A DNA stretch of 64,000 nucleotides, from the IMG/VR virus record IMGVR_UViG_3300030328_002122, positions 62,366 through 126,365 of that record; one strand, given 5' to 3'. The notes under the pieces were generated by a model. That model ran no database searches and was not told the origin of the DNA. It worked only from the letters and a program-made list of their open reading frames with translations. This document shows, piece by piece, positions 52,878 to 60,039 of this stretch. Every line of letters begins with the position of its first letter. The first letter of the stretch is position 1. Origin of the DNA: a virus. The translations under genes were made by a program, and so were the position numbers.

Positions 52878-53035
52878 AGTTTGATGAGCGGATATCTTTA
52901 AGACAAGAAAATGCAGAATTGAGGCAAGAAATAAAAATGTTAAAAGAAGAAATTGCATCAATGAATAAGGAAAAATACGGACTCCTAAATAGAATAAAAG
53001 AGTTAAGTGATTTAAGAGAAGCGATAATTAGATAA
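52874..53035 (+). CDS. 53-residue leucine-zipper-like coiled coil
   Basis: Short ORF from ATG 52874 overlapping the hydrolase stop, ending at 53035 where the next ATG begins. LRQENAELRQEIKMLKEEIA is a regular heptad coiled coil, ending RIKELSDLREAIIR. A possible dimeric regulator or adaptor. Confidence 0.68.
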   Translation: MKFDERISLRQENAELRQEIKMLKEEIASMNKEKYGLLNRIKELSDLREAIIR

Positions 53036-53346
53036 TGCCTACATTTAGATTTATGAATAATGAAACTGGCGAACAGTTTGATGACTTTTTGTCAAATTCT
53101 AAAAGAGAAGATCTTTTAGAAAAAAATCCACACATAACACAAGTACCTACGCCATTTGCAATTGTATCTACAGTTGCAACGACAGTAGATAGTAAAACTG
53201 ATGATGGTTTTAAAGAAGTGTTACAGAAGATTGGTGAAAATCACCCAGGCAGTGAAATAGACGAAAGATACAATAGAAGAAGTGTAAAACAATCACAGAC
53301 AAAACGAGTGATTGATAAACACAGAAGTAAATGGAAAGTTAGTTAA
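53035..53346 (+). CDS. Conserved phage protein, FmdB-like N-terminus without cysteines
   Basis: 103 residues. Starts MPTFRFMNNETGEQFDDFLS and has NPHITQVPTPFAIVSTVATT, followed by a Lys/Arg-rich tail. The layout recalls small FmdB-type regulators (MPTYxFxC...), but the zinc cysteines are missing. Conserved directly before phoH in marine T4-like phages. The stop overlaps the phoH start. Confidence 0.7.
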   Translation: MPTFRFMNNETGEQFDDFLSNSKREDLLEKNPHITQVPTPFAIVSTVATTVDSKTDDGFKEVLQKIGENHPGSEIDERYNRRSVKQSQTKRVIDKHRSKWKVS

Positions 53347-54053
53347 TGGCTAAAGCAAAAGATATTAGAATTGATGATATGATTTCTGTATCGCCAGTTG
53401 GTGATAATCAAAAGAAAGTATTTGAACATTATAAAAAAGGAAAGAATATGTTTCTCTATGGTGCAGCTGGTACAGGAAAAACATTTATTTCTTTATATCT
53501 TGCATTACAGGAATGTCTAAGAAATGATACTAAGTATGATACAGTTTATCTAGTTCGTAGTGCAGTTCCTACAAGAGAAATAGGTTTTTTACCAGGCGAT
53601 GAAGAAGATAAAACTGCGTTGTTTCAAGTACCATATCAGAATATGGTGAGGTTTATATTCTCACAACCAAATGAACACGCATTTTCTTTATTGTATGATA
53701 GATTAAAAGGTCAACAAAGTTTGATGTTTCTGACTACATCTTTTCTACGAGGTATAACATTAGATAATGCAATTATTATTGTAGATGAGTGCCAGAACCT
53801 AAATTTTCACGAGCTAGACACTATTATGACAAGAGTTGGACAAGATAGTAAGATAATGTTCTGTGGTGATTTCTTTCAGACAGATTTACAAAAACCTTCA
53901 GAGAAAGAAGGATTAAAATACTTTATGTCCATCATATCTAAAATGAGTAGTTTTTCTACAGTAGAATTTAACTTAGGGGATATAGTTCGTTCTGGTCTAG
54001 TAAAAGAATATCTTATTAGTAAGATTAAAACAGGCCAGGAAAAAAATGAGTGA
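53346..54053 (+). CDS. phoH: PhoH-like ATPase
   Basis: 235 residues. Walker A is YGAAGTGKTFISLYLAL at about 38-54, and Walker B is AIIIVDECQNLNF at about 138-150. VRSAVPTREIGFLPGDEEDK and FCGDFFQTD are PhoH signatures. The family is widespread in marine phages and probably an RNA/DNA-dependent ATPase; the link to phosphate stress in phages is uncertain. Confidence 0.93.
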   Translation: MAKAKDIRIDDMISVSPVGDNQKKVFEHYKKGKNMFLYGAAGTGKTFISLYLALQECLRNDTKYDTVYLVRSAVPTREIGFLPGDEEDKTALFQVPYQNMVRFIFSQPNEHAFSLLYDRLKGQQSLMFLTTSFLRGITLDNAIIIVDECQNLNFHELDTIMTRVGQDSKIMFCGDFFQTDLQKPSEKEGLKYFMSIISKMSSFSTVEFNLGDIVRSGLVKEYLISKIKTGQEKNE

Positions 54054-54183
54054 TGAGGATATAAAAGATTTTATTGATTATTTTGGAGAAGATAATATAC
54101 CATCGCCAGAAAATTATCCAAGAAAATTTGCATGGTTAATGAGGTGGTACAAAGTAGTGGTAAGGAATAGAGAAAATGGGTAA
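54046..54183 (+). CDS. 45-residue hypothetical protein
   Basis: Short ORF overlapping both the phoH stop and the next start. Acidic first half (MSDEDIKDFIDYFGEDNIPS), basic second half (RKFAWLMRWYKVVVRNR). No strong ribosome binding site except GGCCAGGA, eight bases before the ATG. Translational coupling likely. Confidence 0.6.
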   Translation: MSDEDIKDFIDYFGEDNIPSPENYPRKFAWLMRWYKVVVRNRENG

Positions 54184-54436
54184 AAAGAAAAAAAGAGATA
54201 AACAAACTTCTAAAGGTGAAAGACGAAGTGTTTCTAAAAGTATTACCAAGTCTTTACGTATAGATTTTATAGAATCTGGTCAGAGGGTGGTACGCCAAGC
54301 AGAAGCTTTTCGTAAGGGTAAAAAGGTTATGGTAACAATGCCTAACCCTAATAAATCTGAAACAAATAGACCTTTTATTCGTGTACCAGCTACAGAAGTT
54401 TGGAAAAGAATTTCTTTAAAACCATTGACAATGTAA
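54176..54436 (+). CDS. Small basic phage protein
   Basis: 86 residues. Strongly basic N-terminus (MGKKKKRDKQTSKGERRSVS), then RQAEAFRKGKKVMVTMPNPN and RPFIRVPATEVWK. Conserved in marine T4-like phages next to phoH and the exonuclease. Likely nucleic acid binding (inference). Confidence 0.65.
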   Translation: MGKKKKRDKQTSKGERRSVSKSITKSLRIDFIESGQRVVRQAEAFRKGKKVMVTMPNPNKSETNRPFIRVPATEVWKRISLKPLTM

Positions 54437-54453
54437 GTTATATTTGATATATT
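54425..54453 (+). promoter_or_regulatory. sigma70-type promoter for exonuclease gene
   Basis: TTGACA (54425-54430) inside the end of the previous gene, 17 bp, TATATT (54448-54453). The next ATG is at 54484. Confidence 0.7.
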
Positions 54454-54483
54454 GATTTAAATTAATTATAGAATGGAAATATT

Positions 54484-55194
54484 ATGTTTATACACGAGTC
54501 GGTAGATATACCAGAGGTATCTACAAAAAACGTCAATCGAAAAAGATTTTATGTGACACCAGAAGGTGGATTATATCCATCTATTACTACAGTACTTTCT
54601 CTTAGAAAGAAACAAGGTCTTTCAGAATGGAGAAAACGAGTCGGTGATGATGTTGCAAATTATATTGCAAGAACGGCTGCAAATCGTGGAACGAAAGTTC
54701 ACCAGATGTGTGAGGATTTTCTAAACAATAAAGAAGTAACTAAAGACAATAGAGATTTTTTACCATATTGTTTATTCACACAAATCAAAGATGTTATCAA
54801 AACAAATATAAATAATATATATGCACAAGAATGTGGATTATGGAGTGATAAATACAAAGTTGCAGGCCGAGTAGATTGCATTGCAGAGTATAACAACATT
54901 CCATCTATAATTGATTTTAAAACTTCCAAATCAGAAAGAAAAGATGATTGGAACTTAGAGTATTATATACAAGCATCTGCATATGCAGAGATGTTTGAGG
55001 AAAGAACAGGAAAACCAATAGAGCAAATTGTTATTCTTGTGGTTACAGAAGATGGTCATGTTCAAGAGTTTATTAGAAAGAAACATGAGTATTTACCTAT
55101 GCTTGTTGAAGTTATTGATGAATTTGTAATGCAATGGGAAAGAGAAGAAAATGCAAAAAATAATTCTAATAATAACATTTCTGTTAACGCTTAA
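54484..55194 (+). CDS. RecB/Cas4-family PD-(D/E)xK exonuclease
   Basis: 236 residues. PSITTVLSLRKKQGLSEWRK and RGTKVHQMCEDFL open the fold. The catalytic core is VAGRVDCIAEYNN followed by IIDFKTSK (D...D-x-K), and YYIQASAYAEMFEERTGK provides motif Q-x-x-x-Y. This is the MGME1/RecB-like nuclease family common in T4-like marine phages, probably for recombination or DNA end processing. The last 44 bp overlap the secreted protein gene that follows. Confidence 0.88.
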   Translation: MFIHESVDIPEVSTKNVNRKRFYVTPEGGLYPSITTVLSLRKKQGLSEWRKRVGDDVANYIARTAANRGTKVHQMCEDFLNNKEVTKDNRDFLPYCLFTQIKDVIKTNINNIYAQECGLWSDKYKVAGRVDCIAEYNNIPSIIDFKTSKSERKDDWNLEYYIQASAYAEMFEERTGKPIEQIVILVVTEDGHVQEFIRKKHEYLPMLVEVIDEFVMQWEREENAKNNSNNNISVNA

Positions 55195-55507
55195 TATCTA
55201 TAGTGTAAATGCACAACCCACTACTGGTTGGGTAATGAAACCAACTCAATGTGGTAATGCAGATGTTGTTATAGAAGGTCTGAAATCAGCAGGAGAAGAT
55301 CCTTTTGTTTGGATGAATGGTCGTTCTATGAGTGTAGAAGGTATATTTCTAGATACCAGATTTGTTTTAGCTATGAACACAAAAACACTTGATTGGACTC
55401 TTTTAGAGTTTACTAGAGATAATAAATTTGCGTGTGTACTAGGATCTGGTAATGGAACAATTAATATGAATACAGAAATAAATAAGAAAAAAGGTGTTGA
55501 CTTATAA
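55151..55507 (+). CDS. Small secreted protein of unknown function
   Basis: 118 residues. A clear Sec signal peptide (MQKIILIITFLLTLNIYSVN, cleavage after N-A) starts within the exonuclease gene. The mature part has TTGWVMKPTQCGNADVVIEG and WTLLEFTRDNKFACVLGSG, with two cysteines that could form a disulfide. A periplasmic protein made by the phage; the role is unknown. It lies directly before the tmRNA promoter. Confidence 0.7.
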   Translation: MQKIILIITFLLTLNIYSVNAQPTTGWVMKPTQCGNADVVIEGLKSAGEDPFVWMNGRSMSVEGIFLDTRFVLAMNTKTLDWTLLEFTRDNKFACVLGSGNGTINMNTEINKKKGVDL

Positions 55508-55527
55508 TATTCTATATGTTATAAATA
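55497..55527 (+). promoter_or_regulatory. Promoter of tmRNA, sigma70-type with late-like octamer
   Basis: TTGACT (55497-55502), 17 bp, TATAAA (55520-55525), which is also part of a perfect TATAAATA (55520-55527). The predicted RNA start is about 55532. Confidence 0.7.
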
Positions 55528-55531
55528 AGGT

Positions 55532-55925
55532 ACAGTTTGTTGATACGAATTGATGTTTGGATAGGACTTGGGGGCAGTACCCAACGCCTCCACCATAGAC
55601 ACACTAGGTTTTGGTATATCAATTGATATATAACCATACCTTTGTACACAATGGTTAACATCATCTGATCGGAAGGTAGGATCAGCTAGTGTGTCTTTGA
55701 TGGGGGCGAAATAGGATCGACTAACAAATGAATATGAGAGTAGAACTGTCGCATGACCTCGTTATCGGTCAAAACAAATAAGTGCAAACAATAATTTTGC
55801 GCCTGTAGATTTCGCCATAGCGGCTTAATCGTACTGAGTTTTGGTGGTGTACTTGGAAACAGAAACACCACTACATGAATAGGGTCACTACTTAATAGGT
55901 GCGTGTGGAGTCATGGTTAACTCCA
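55532..55925 (+). ncRNA. ssrA: tmRNA (ssrA), circularly permuted two-piece form
   Basis: The acceptor piece comes first and ends CGCCTCC-A-CCA at 55585-55595, preceded by a T arm (TTGGG 55568-55572, CCCAA 55580-55584). The coding piece starts GGGGGCG at 55702 and pairs with the acceptor end in a 7-bp stem whose third pair is G-U, the alanine identity element. The tag frame (55784-55825, stop TAA at 55826) reads A-N-N-N-F-A-P-V-D-F-A-I-A-A, ending in AA as proteolysis tags do. The order acceptor then coding is the alphaproteobacterial arrangement. The outer ends (55532, 55925) are approximate. It would rescue stalled ribosomes and tag proteins. Confidence 0.93.
55597..55696 (+). repeat. Inverted repeat closing the tmRNA intervening segment
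   Basis: AGACACACTAG (55597-55607) and its perfect complement (55686-55696) bracket the spacer that separates the acceptor and coding pieces (55596-55701). The stem would extend the acceptor helix of the precursor and is probably removed during maturation. Confidence 0.85.
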
Positions 55926-55965
55926 TTTCAACAAAACACAACATGACAATAAAGGAGTCTTTGTG

Positions 55966-56199
55966 ATGAATCTAGAAGAAGTTGTAAAAATTACACCAAA
56001 GAAATTTGCATTACAGATTGAAGAAATCGTTAAATGTGGTGGTGTAACTTATATGGATGCTATTCTAGATTATTGCGAAAAGAATAATATGGAGCCAGAT
56101 ACAGTTGCTCCATTGATTTCTAAACCTCTGAAAGAGAAGTTAGAGGCAGATGCAAGGGAATTAAACTTTTTACCAAGAGTTGCAACATTACCTATTTAA
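55966..56199 (+). CDS. gp33: Late transcription accessory protein gp33
   Basis: 77 residues from ATG 55966, eight bases after AAGGAG; an adjacent GTG at 55963 is less likely. MNLEEVVKITPKKFALQIEE, then TYMDAILDYCEKNNMEPD and LNFLPRVATLPI, match marine T4-like gp33. In T4, gp33 links RNA polymerase to the sliding clamp and, with gp55, drives late transcription from TATAAATA promoters, which are present in this window. Confidence 0.85.
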   Translation: MNLEEVVKITPKKFALQIEEIVKCGGVTYMDAILDYCEKNNMEPDTVAPLISKPLKEKLEADARELNFLPRVATLPI

Positions 56200-56201
56200 T
56201 T

Positions 56202-56777
56202 ATGGAATCGTGGGAAGCCTATCAGATGTATCTAGGTCTTAAATTACACTTTACAAGTGACTATGATTACAGACGATATGGTGGTAAAACATCTGCCTCT
56301 AAATCATCTTTCTTGAAAAGAAAAGACAGGAATTTCTTTTCAAGAGTTGTAAGAAAATATGAAGGTAAAGAATTAGATTTTTTTATATCTAATTTTATTA
56401 AGCAACCGAAAGGTTATATTGGAGATTTTAAGGAAGAAAATTTTATAGAGTGGTCTAAAAATCAACAATCGTTGACATATAACTTTATTAAAGATATGTC
56501 ACATTTAGTTTCTCAAGAAAGTTTTGATAACATATTTAAATGCGAGTCTGGTAAACATCCAACTCTTGTCAAATCTTATCTTGCAAAAAGAATTAGTTTA
56601 GAAACTATGGTGATATTACAAAGTTTAGTCAACTACATGGAACAGTTTAATAGGGATTTAAAACAAGACTTAATATGGCCAGACATAAGAAGAATGGTTA
56701 CGAAATATAGTTCGTTTTTATCTTTTGATAAACATAAATGCAAAATAAAACTTCTAGAATTACTAAAGGAGATATGA
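56202..56777 (+). CDS. gp59: Helicase loader gp59
   Basis: 191 residues (T4: 217). ESWEAYQMYLGLKLHFTSDY is the family N-terminus; NFIEWSKNQQSLTYNFIKDM and KCESGKHPTLVKSYLAKRIS follow. All-helical, basic. It loads gp41 onto gp32-covered forks. It sits two bases after gp33, an order found in T4-like phages. Confidence 0.88.
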   Translation: MESWEAYQMYLGLKLHFTSDYDYRRYGGKTSASKSSFLKRKDRNFFSRVVRKYEGKELDFFISNFIKQPKGYIGDFKEENFIEWSKNQQSLTYNFIKDMSHLVSQESFDNIFKCESGKHPTLVKSYLAKRISLETMVILQSLVNYMEQFNRDLKQDLIWPDIRRMVTKYSSFLSFDKHKCKIKLLELLKEI

Positions 56778-56779
56778 TC

Positions 56780-56986
56780 GTGGAAAAAGAAATGCACTCT
56801 AATAATAAAAGTAAACTTGTTAGAGAAAGAGATTTTTATCGTGCTAAAATGAGTGAATTAAAAAATAAGATAAAAGCTCTTGAATATGATAATGCAGAAT
56901 TAATTAAACGTGATCAAGTTTTATCTAAGAGAATGGAAGAAATAACTTCCTTGAGATCACTTAAACAAAAGAAAAGGGTTAATTGA
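56780..56986 (+). CDS. Small coiled-coil protein
   Basis: About 68 residues if translation starts at GTG 56780, eight bases after AAGGAG (56766-56771). ATG 56774 is only two bases from that site, and ATG 56795 is a further option. Charged helices: KLVRERDFYRAKMSELKNKI, then ALEYDNAELIKRDQVLSKRM. Unknown function; coupled to gp59. Confidence 0.6.
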   Translation: MEKEMHSNNKSKLVRERDFYRAKMSELKNKIKALEYDNAELIKRDQVLSKRMEEITSLRSLKQKKRVN

Positions 56987-56996
56987 GGATTTATAA

Positions 56997-57194
56997 ATGG
57001 ATAAATTATTTGTACTTGTAGTTTCATTATGGGGTAATAATGGATCTGATTGGGTTTATATAGGCAATCAATATGTTCTAAATGAACCTATGCCTAAAGA
57101 AAGATGTATTGAAATGGCCGATTTAGATAATTGGTCGTGGTGGGAAACCAACGAATATTACACAGTACAGTTAAGTTGTGAAGAGGCGAAATAA
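56997..57194 (+). CDS. Small Trp-rich hypothetical protein
   Basis: 65 residues, starting ten bases after the previous stop. MDKLFVLVVSLWGNNGSDWV, then CIEMADLDNWSWWETNEYYT. Resembles small uncharacterised proteins of marine phages. No signal peptide is clear, although the first 12 residues are hydrophobic. Confidence 0.6.
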   Translation: MDKLFVLVVSLWGNNGSDWVYIGNQYVLNEPMPKERCIEMADLDNWSWWETNEYYTVQLSCEEAK

Positions 57195-57197
57195 AGT

Positions 57198-57938
57198 ATG
57201 GTGACCAAAATACAAGGAATAAATAACTTGACACCAAACGCAAAATTAGTGTCGTATTCGACACCAACTAAAAATTTTTCAGAGGAAGGATTGAAAGATG
57301 TACAAGATCTCATTTCGTACTGTGCTCGTGTTTCCAATCCATCAAACCAATTTAACAAAGCGACAGCGCAAAAACTTATCATATATCTCATTAAACACAA
57401 ACACTGGTCGCCATTGGAGATGGCTAGCGCTTGCATAGAGATAGAAACTACAAGAGATATCGCACACCAAATTGTAAGACATAGAAGTTTTTCATTTCAA
57501 GAGTTTAGTCAAAGATATGCAAATCCAGATGAGATGGGTGATGCATTTACTATACGTGAGTGTAGATTACAAGACAGTACTAATAGACAAAATTCTATAG
57601 AAATAGAAAATGATCCATCATTACAATTGGATCAATCAAGACAAGAACTTATAACCGAATGGCAACGCAGACAACATGGTATTATTAACCAATCTAAAGA
57701 AGTTTATGATTGGGCTATAAAAAATGGTATTGCAAAAGAACAAGCTCGTGTAGTATTACCAGAGGGTTTAACTAAGAGTAGAATACTTATGAATGGAACA
57801 CTAAGATCATGGGTACATTATATAGAGTTAAGAACTGCAAAGGGTACACAGAAAGAACATATGCAAATTGCAGAAGGTTGTGCAATTGAAATTTCAAAAA
57901 TATTTCCAATGATGGAGAATTTAAATGGAAAGAGATGA
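57198..57938 (+). CDS. thyX: Flavin-dependent thymidylate synthase ThyX
   Basis: 246 residues. The ThyX motif RHRSFSFQEFSQRY lies at 94-107, followed by YANPDEMG. KNGIAKEQARVVLPEGLTKS and LRSWVHYIELRT complete the active site. It converts dUMP to dTMP using methylenetetrahydrofolate and FAD/NADPH. Typical of T4-like marine phages in place of T4 Td. Overlaps the next gene by 14 bp. Confidence 0.95.
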   Translation: MVTKIQGINNLTPNAKLVSYSTPTKNFSEEGLKDVQDLISYCARVSNPSNQFNKATAQKLIIYLIKHKHWSPLEMASACIEIETTRDIAHQIVRHRSFSFQEFSQRYANPDEMGDAFTIRECRLQDSTNRQNSIEIENDPSLQLDQSRQELITEWQRRQHGIINQSKEVYDWAIKNGIAKEQARVVLPEGLTKSRILMNGTLRSWVHYIELRTAKGTQKEHMQIAEGCAIEISKIFPMMENLNGKR

Positions 57939-58263
57939 ATACACTAGACTTAGATTAAGTCTTAAAAAGATCAAAGAAGAAGTTTCGCATATAGAACAAA
58001 CTATAGAAAATATAAAAATTCGTAAGATAACAGAAGGATTGACTTATGCAGAATGGGCTGCAAATCAAGCTAAAGAAGAACAAAAAAAGTCAATTCAAGA
58101 AGCTCTTGTAGAACACGAAGAAAAAGAGTTTGAAAAATGGTTTGAGGAAGAACATAATCAAAAATTTGACAAGTTGACTTTTCAACAATCAAAAGATATT
58201 GGTATCAAGTTTAGTGGTACATACGAAGATGATAAACCACCATTACACGAAAAAGATAACTAA
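57925..58263 (+). CDS. Hypothetical coiled-coil acidic protein
   Basis: 112 residues. Helical and charged: LRLSLKKIKEEVSHIEQTIE, then EGLTYAEWAANQAKEEQKKS and EHEEKEFEKWFEEEHNQKF. No known domain. Translationally coupled to thyX and followed by the gp32 promoter. Confidence 0.62.
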   Translation: MERDEYTRLRLSLKKIKEEVSHIEQTIENIKIRKITEGLTYAEWAANQAKEEQKKSIQEALVEHEEKEFEKWFEEEHNQKFDKLTFQQSKDIGIKFSGTYEDDKPPLHEKDN

Positions 58264-58269
58264 AATATA

Positions 58270-58300
58270 TTGACAATTGATTGTGTAAATGATATAAATA
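58270..58300 (+). promoter_or_regulatory. Combined sigma70 and late-like promoter for gp32
   Basis: TTGACA (58270-58275), 17 bp, TATAAA (58293-58298), which is also part of TATAAATA (58293-58300). The 5' leader to the gp32 ATG is about 65 nt and ends with TAGGAGA. Confidence 0.75.
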
Positions 58301-58370
58301 GAGTTATATATTATGAATCAAGTGAAATATTTAAACATACGAAAAACATATATTAACATAGGAGAATAAT

Positions 58371-59261
58371 ATGTCTATTTCAGCACTTAGAAACCAGAGT
58401 AGTCTGGACAAATTACTTGCACAAGTCCAAAAGGACGAAACCCCAACCACAGATAAAAAATCTTATGTAGATGAAAGGCTTTGGAAACCACAAGTTGACA
58501 AAGCTGGAAATGGTTATGCAGTTATAAGATTTTTACCAGCGTCTAAGGATGAGGAAATGCCTTGGGTTCGTGTTTGGAATCATGCGTTTCAAGGGCCTAC
58601 TGGTCAATGGTATATAGAGAACTCTCTTACTACTGTTAATCAGAAAGATCCAGTTTCAGAGTATAACACACAGTTATGGAACTCTGGTGTTGAGAGTGAT
58701 AAAGAAATCGCTCGTAAACAAAAACGCAAATTACAATACTACTCAAACATTTATGTAGTAAGTGATAGTGTAAATCCTAGTAATCAAGGTAAAGTATTTC
58801 TTTTCAGATATGGAAAGAAAATATTTGACAAACTTAGTGAAGCGATGCAGCCTGCATTTGAAGATGAAACTCCTATCAATCCATTTGATTTGTGGGAAGG
58901 TGCAAATTTCAAATTGAAAATTCGTAAGGTTGATGGTTATTGGAACTATGATAAATCAGAATTTGATAAACCATCTAAACTAAACGATAGTGATGATGAG
59001 ATGGAAAAGATCTGGAATACACAGTATTCATTAAAAGATTTTAATGCACCATCTAATTTCAAATCTTATGATGAGTTGAAGACTCGTCTTGATGCTGTTC
59101 TTACAGGCTCTGTAACTACTGGTAAGTCTGCAGCTCAAATGGTTGAGGAAGATAGTACAGATTTTAAACCAACATTTAAATCTGAACCAGCTCCAGAAAT
59201 TGCATCAACAAATGAAGATGATGATGCAATGAACTATTTTGAGAAACTTGCTAACGAATAA
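58371..59261 (+). CDS. gp32: Single-stranded DNA-binding protein gp32
   Basis: 296 residues (T4: 301). The N-terminal cooperativity region SISALRNQSSLDKLLAQVQ is followed by the OB-fold with YAVIRFLPASKDEEMPWVRV and YYSNIYVVSDSVNPSNQGKV, LFRYGKKIFDKL and an acidic C-terminal tail (ASTNEDDDAMNYFEKLANE). The protein has no cysteine, so the T4 zinc site (one His, three Cys) is absent. It coats ssDNA in replication and recombination. Own promoter, long leader and terminator. Confidence 0.94.
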   Translation: MSISALRNQSSLDKLLAQVQKDETPTTDKKSYVDERLWKPQVDKAGNGYAVIRFLPASKDEEMPWVRVWNHAFQGPTGQWYIENSLTTVNQKDPVSEYNTQLWNSGVESDKEIARKQKRKLQYYSNIYVVSDSVNPSNQGKVFLFRYGKKIFDKLSEAMQPAFEDETPINPFDLWEGANFKLKIRKVDGYWNYDKSEFDKPSKLNDSDDEMEKIWNTQYSLKDFNAPSNFKSYDELKTRLDAVLTGSVTTGKSAAQMVEEDSTDFKPTFKSEPAPEIASTNEDDDAMNYFEKLANE

Positions 59262-59292
59262 TTCGTTATCAAAACATTTTATATAATGTGAC

Positions 59293-59326
59293 AAAAAGTC
59301 AGAGATATTCTCTCTGACTTTTTTTT
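59293..59326 (+). terminator. Rho-independent terminator after gp32
   Basis: AAAAAGTCAGAGA (59293-59305) pairs perfectly with TCTCTGACTTTTT (59311-59323) across a 5-nt loop and runs into T. 13-bp stem, among the strongest terminators here. Confidence 0.93.
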
Positions 59327-59329
59327 ATG

Positions 59330-59520
59330 AAATCTTTAATTTTTTTATGGGGGTTTCATAATATAATTCCTTTCACTCTTTTTTTATAATATTAATTTTA
59401 TAATATTAATATAATCACTTATAGATCAATTGGTAATGGGTGGCTAGAAAAAACTCCACTTAACCAACAAAACTATTATTTCATAAAATGATGAATATTA
59501 ATGTCACCACAAAGTCTGGT
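59330..59520. other. AT-rich intergenic region
   Basis: No ORF or recognised RNA. Very AT-rich, with a 15-base direct repeat of TATAATATTAAT type (about 59386-59415). A short segment with AATTGGTAA looks vaguely like a tRNA D-loop but does not fold as a tRNA. It separates the gp32 unit from the late tail region and may contain weak regulatory sites. Confidence 0.5.
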
Positions 59521-59522
59521 TT

Positions 59523-59530
59523 TATAAATA
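59523..59530 (+). promoter_or_regulatory. T4-late-like promoter octamer
   Basis: Perfect TATAAATA 26 bases before the ATG at 59556, with GGGAGAGAG between. No -35 box visible. Confidence 0.6.
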
Positions 59531-59555
59531 GTATTGAGATCTAGTGGGAGAGAGA

Positions 59556-60038
59556 ATGGTAGATCCAGTTACAGCGATTGCAGCCGCAACGACAGCTTTC
59601 AATGCGATTAAAAAAGGTTTTCAGTTTGGACGAGATGTAGAATCTATGTCTGGAGATCTTGGTCGCTGGATGGGCGCTGTTAGTGATATTGACAAAGCTG
59701 ACCAATATGCTAAAAAACCACCATTGTTCAAAAAACTGTTCAATGCTGGATCAGTAGAAGAAGAGGCATTAAACGCATTTATGGCGAAGAAAAAAGCTCA
59801 AGATATGAGAGATGAGTTGAAAAACATAATTGTTTTTTCAAGAGGCCCTAACGCATGGAATGAACTATTAAAAACTGAAGCAGATATCAGAAAGAAAAGA
59901 CAACAAGCAATTTATGCACAACAAGAATTAAGAAGAAAAATTCTTGAAATAGTTGCAGTTGTAGTTATATTGGGAATTGCCACTACTGCAATGGGTTTAC
60001 TAATTTATGCAGCTGGTGTAAAAAGAGGTCTTTGGTAG
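59556..60038 (+). CDS. Late hypothetical protein with C-terminal membrane segment
   Basis: 160 residues from ATG 59556 (strong GGGAGAGAG just upstream; in-frame GTG 59544 is part of that region). VDPVTAIAAATTAFNAIKKG, then MSGDLGRWMGAVSDIDKAD and a basic coiled coil (LRRKILEIVAVVVILGIATT) leading into one membrane segment. Similar proteins occur by tail genes of marine T4-like phages. Possibly a tail or membrane-penetration factor. Ends one base before the stop of the convergent gene. Confidence 0.65.
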   Translation: MVDPVTAIAAATTAFNAIKKGFQFGRDVESMSGDLGRWMGAVSDIDKADQYAKKPPLFKKLFNAGSVEEEALNAFMAKKKAQDMRDELKNIIVFSRGPNAWNELLKTEADIRKKRQQAIYAQQELRRKILEIVAVVVILGIATTAMGLLIYAAGVKRGLW

Positions 60039-60039
60039 A

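Noticed and set aside
59420-59500. Possible tRNA in the gp32 downstream gap
   Set aside because: An AATTGGTAA segment recalls a D-loop, but no 7-bp acceptor stem, anticodon arm or T arm with proper spacing can be drawn. No other tRNA-like cloverleaf was noticed in the window.
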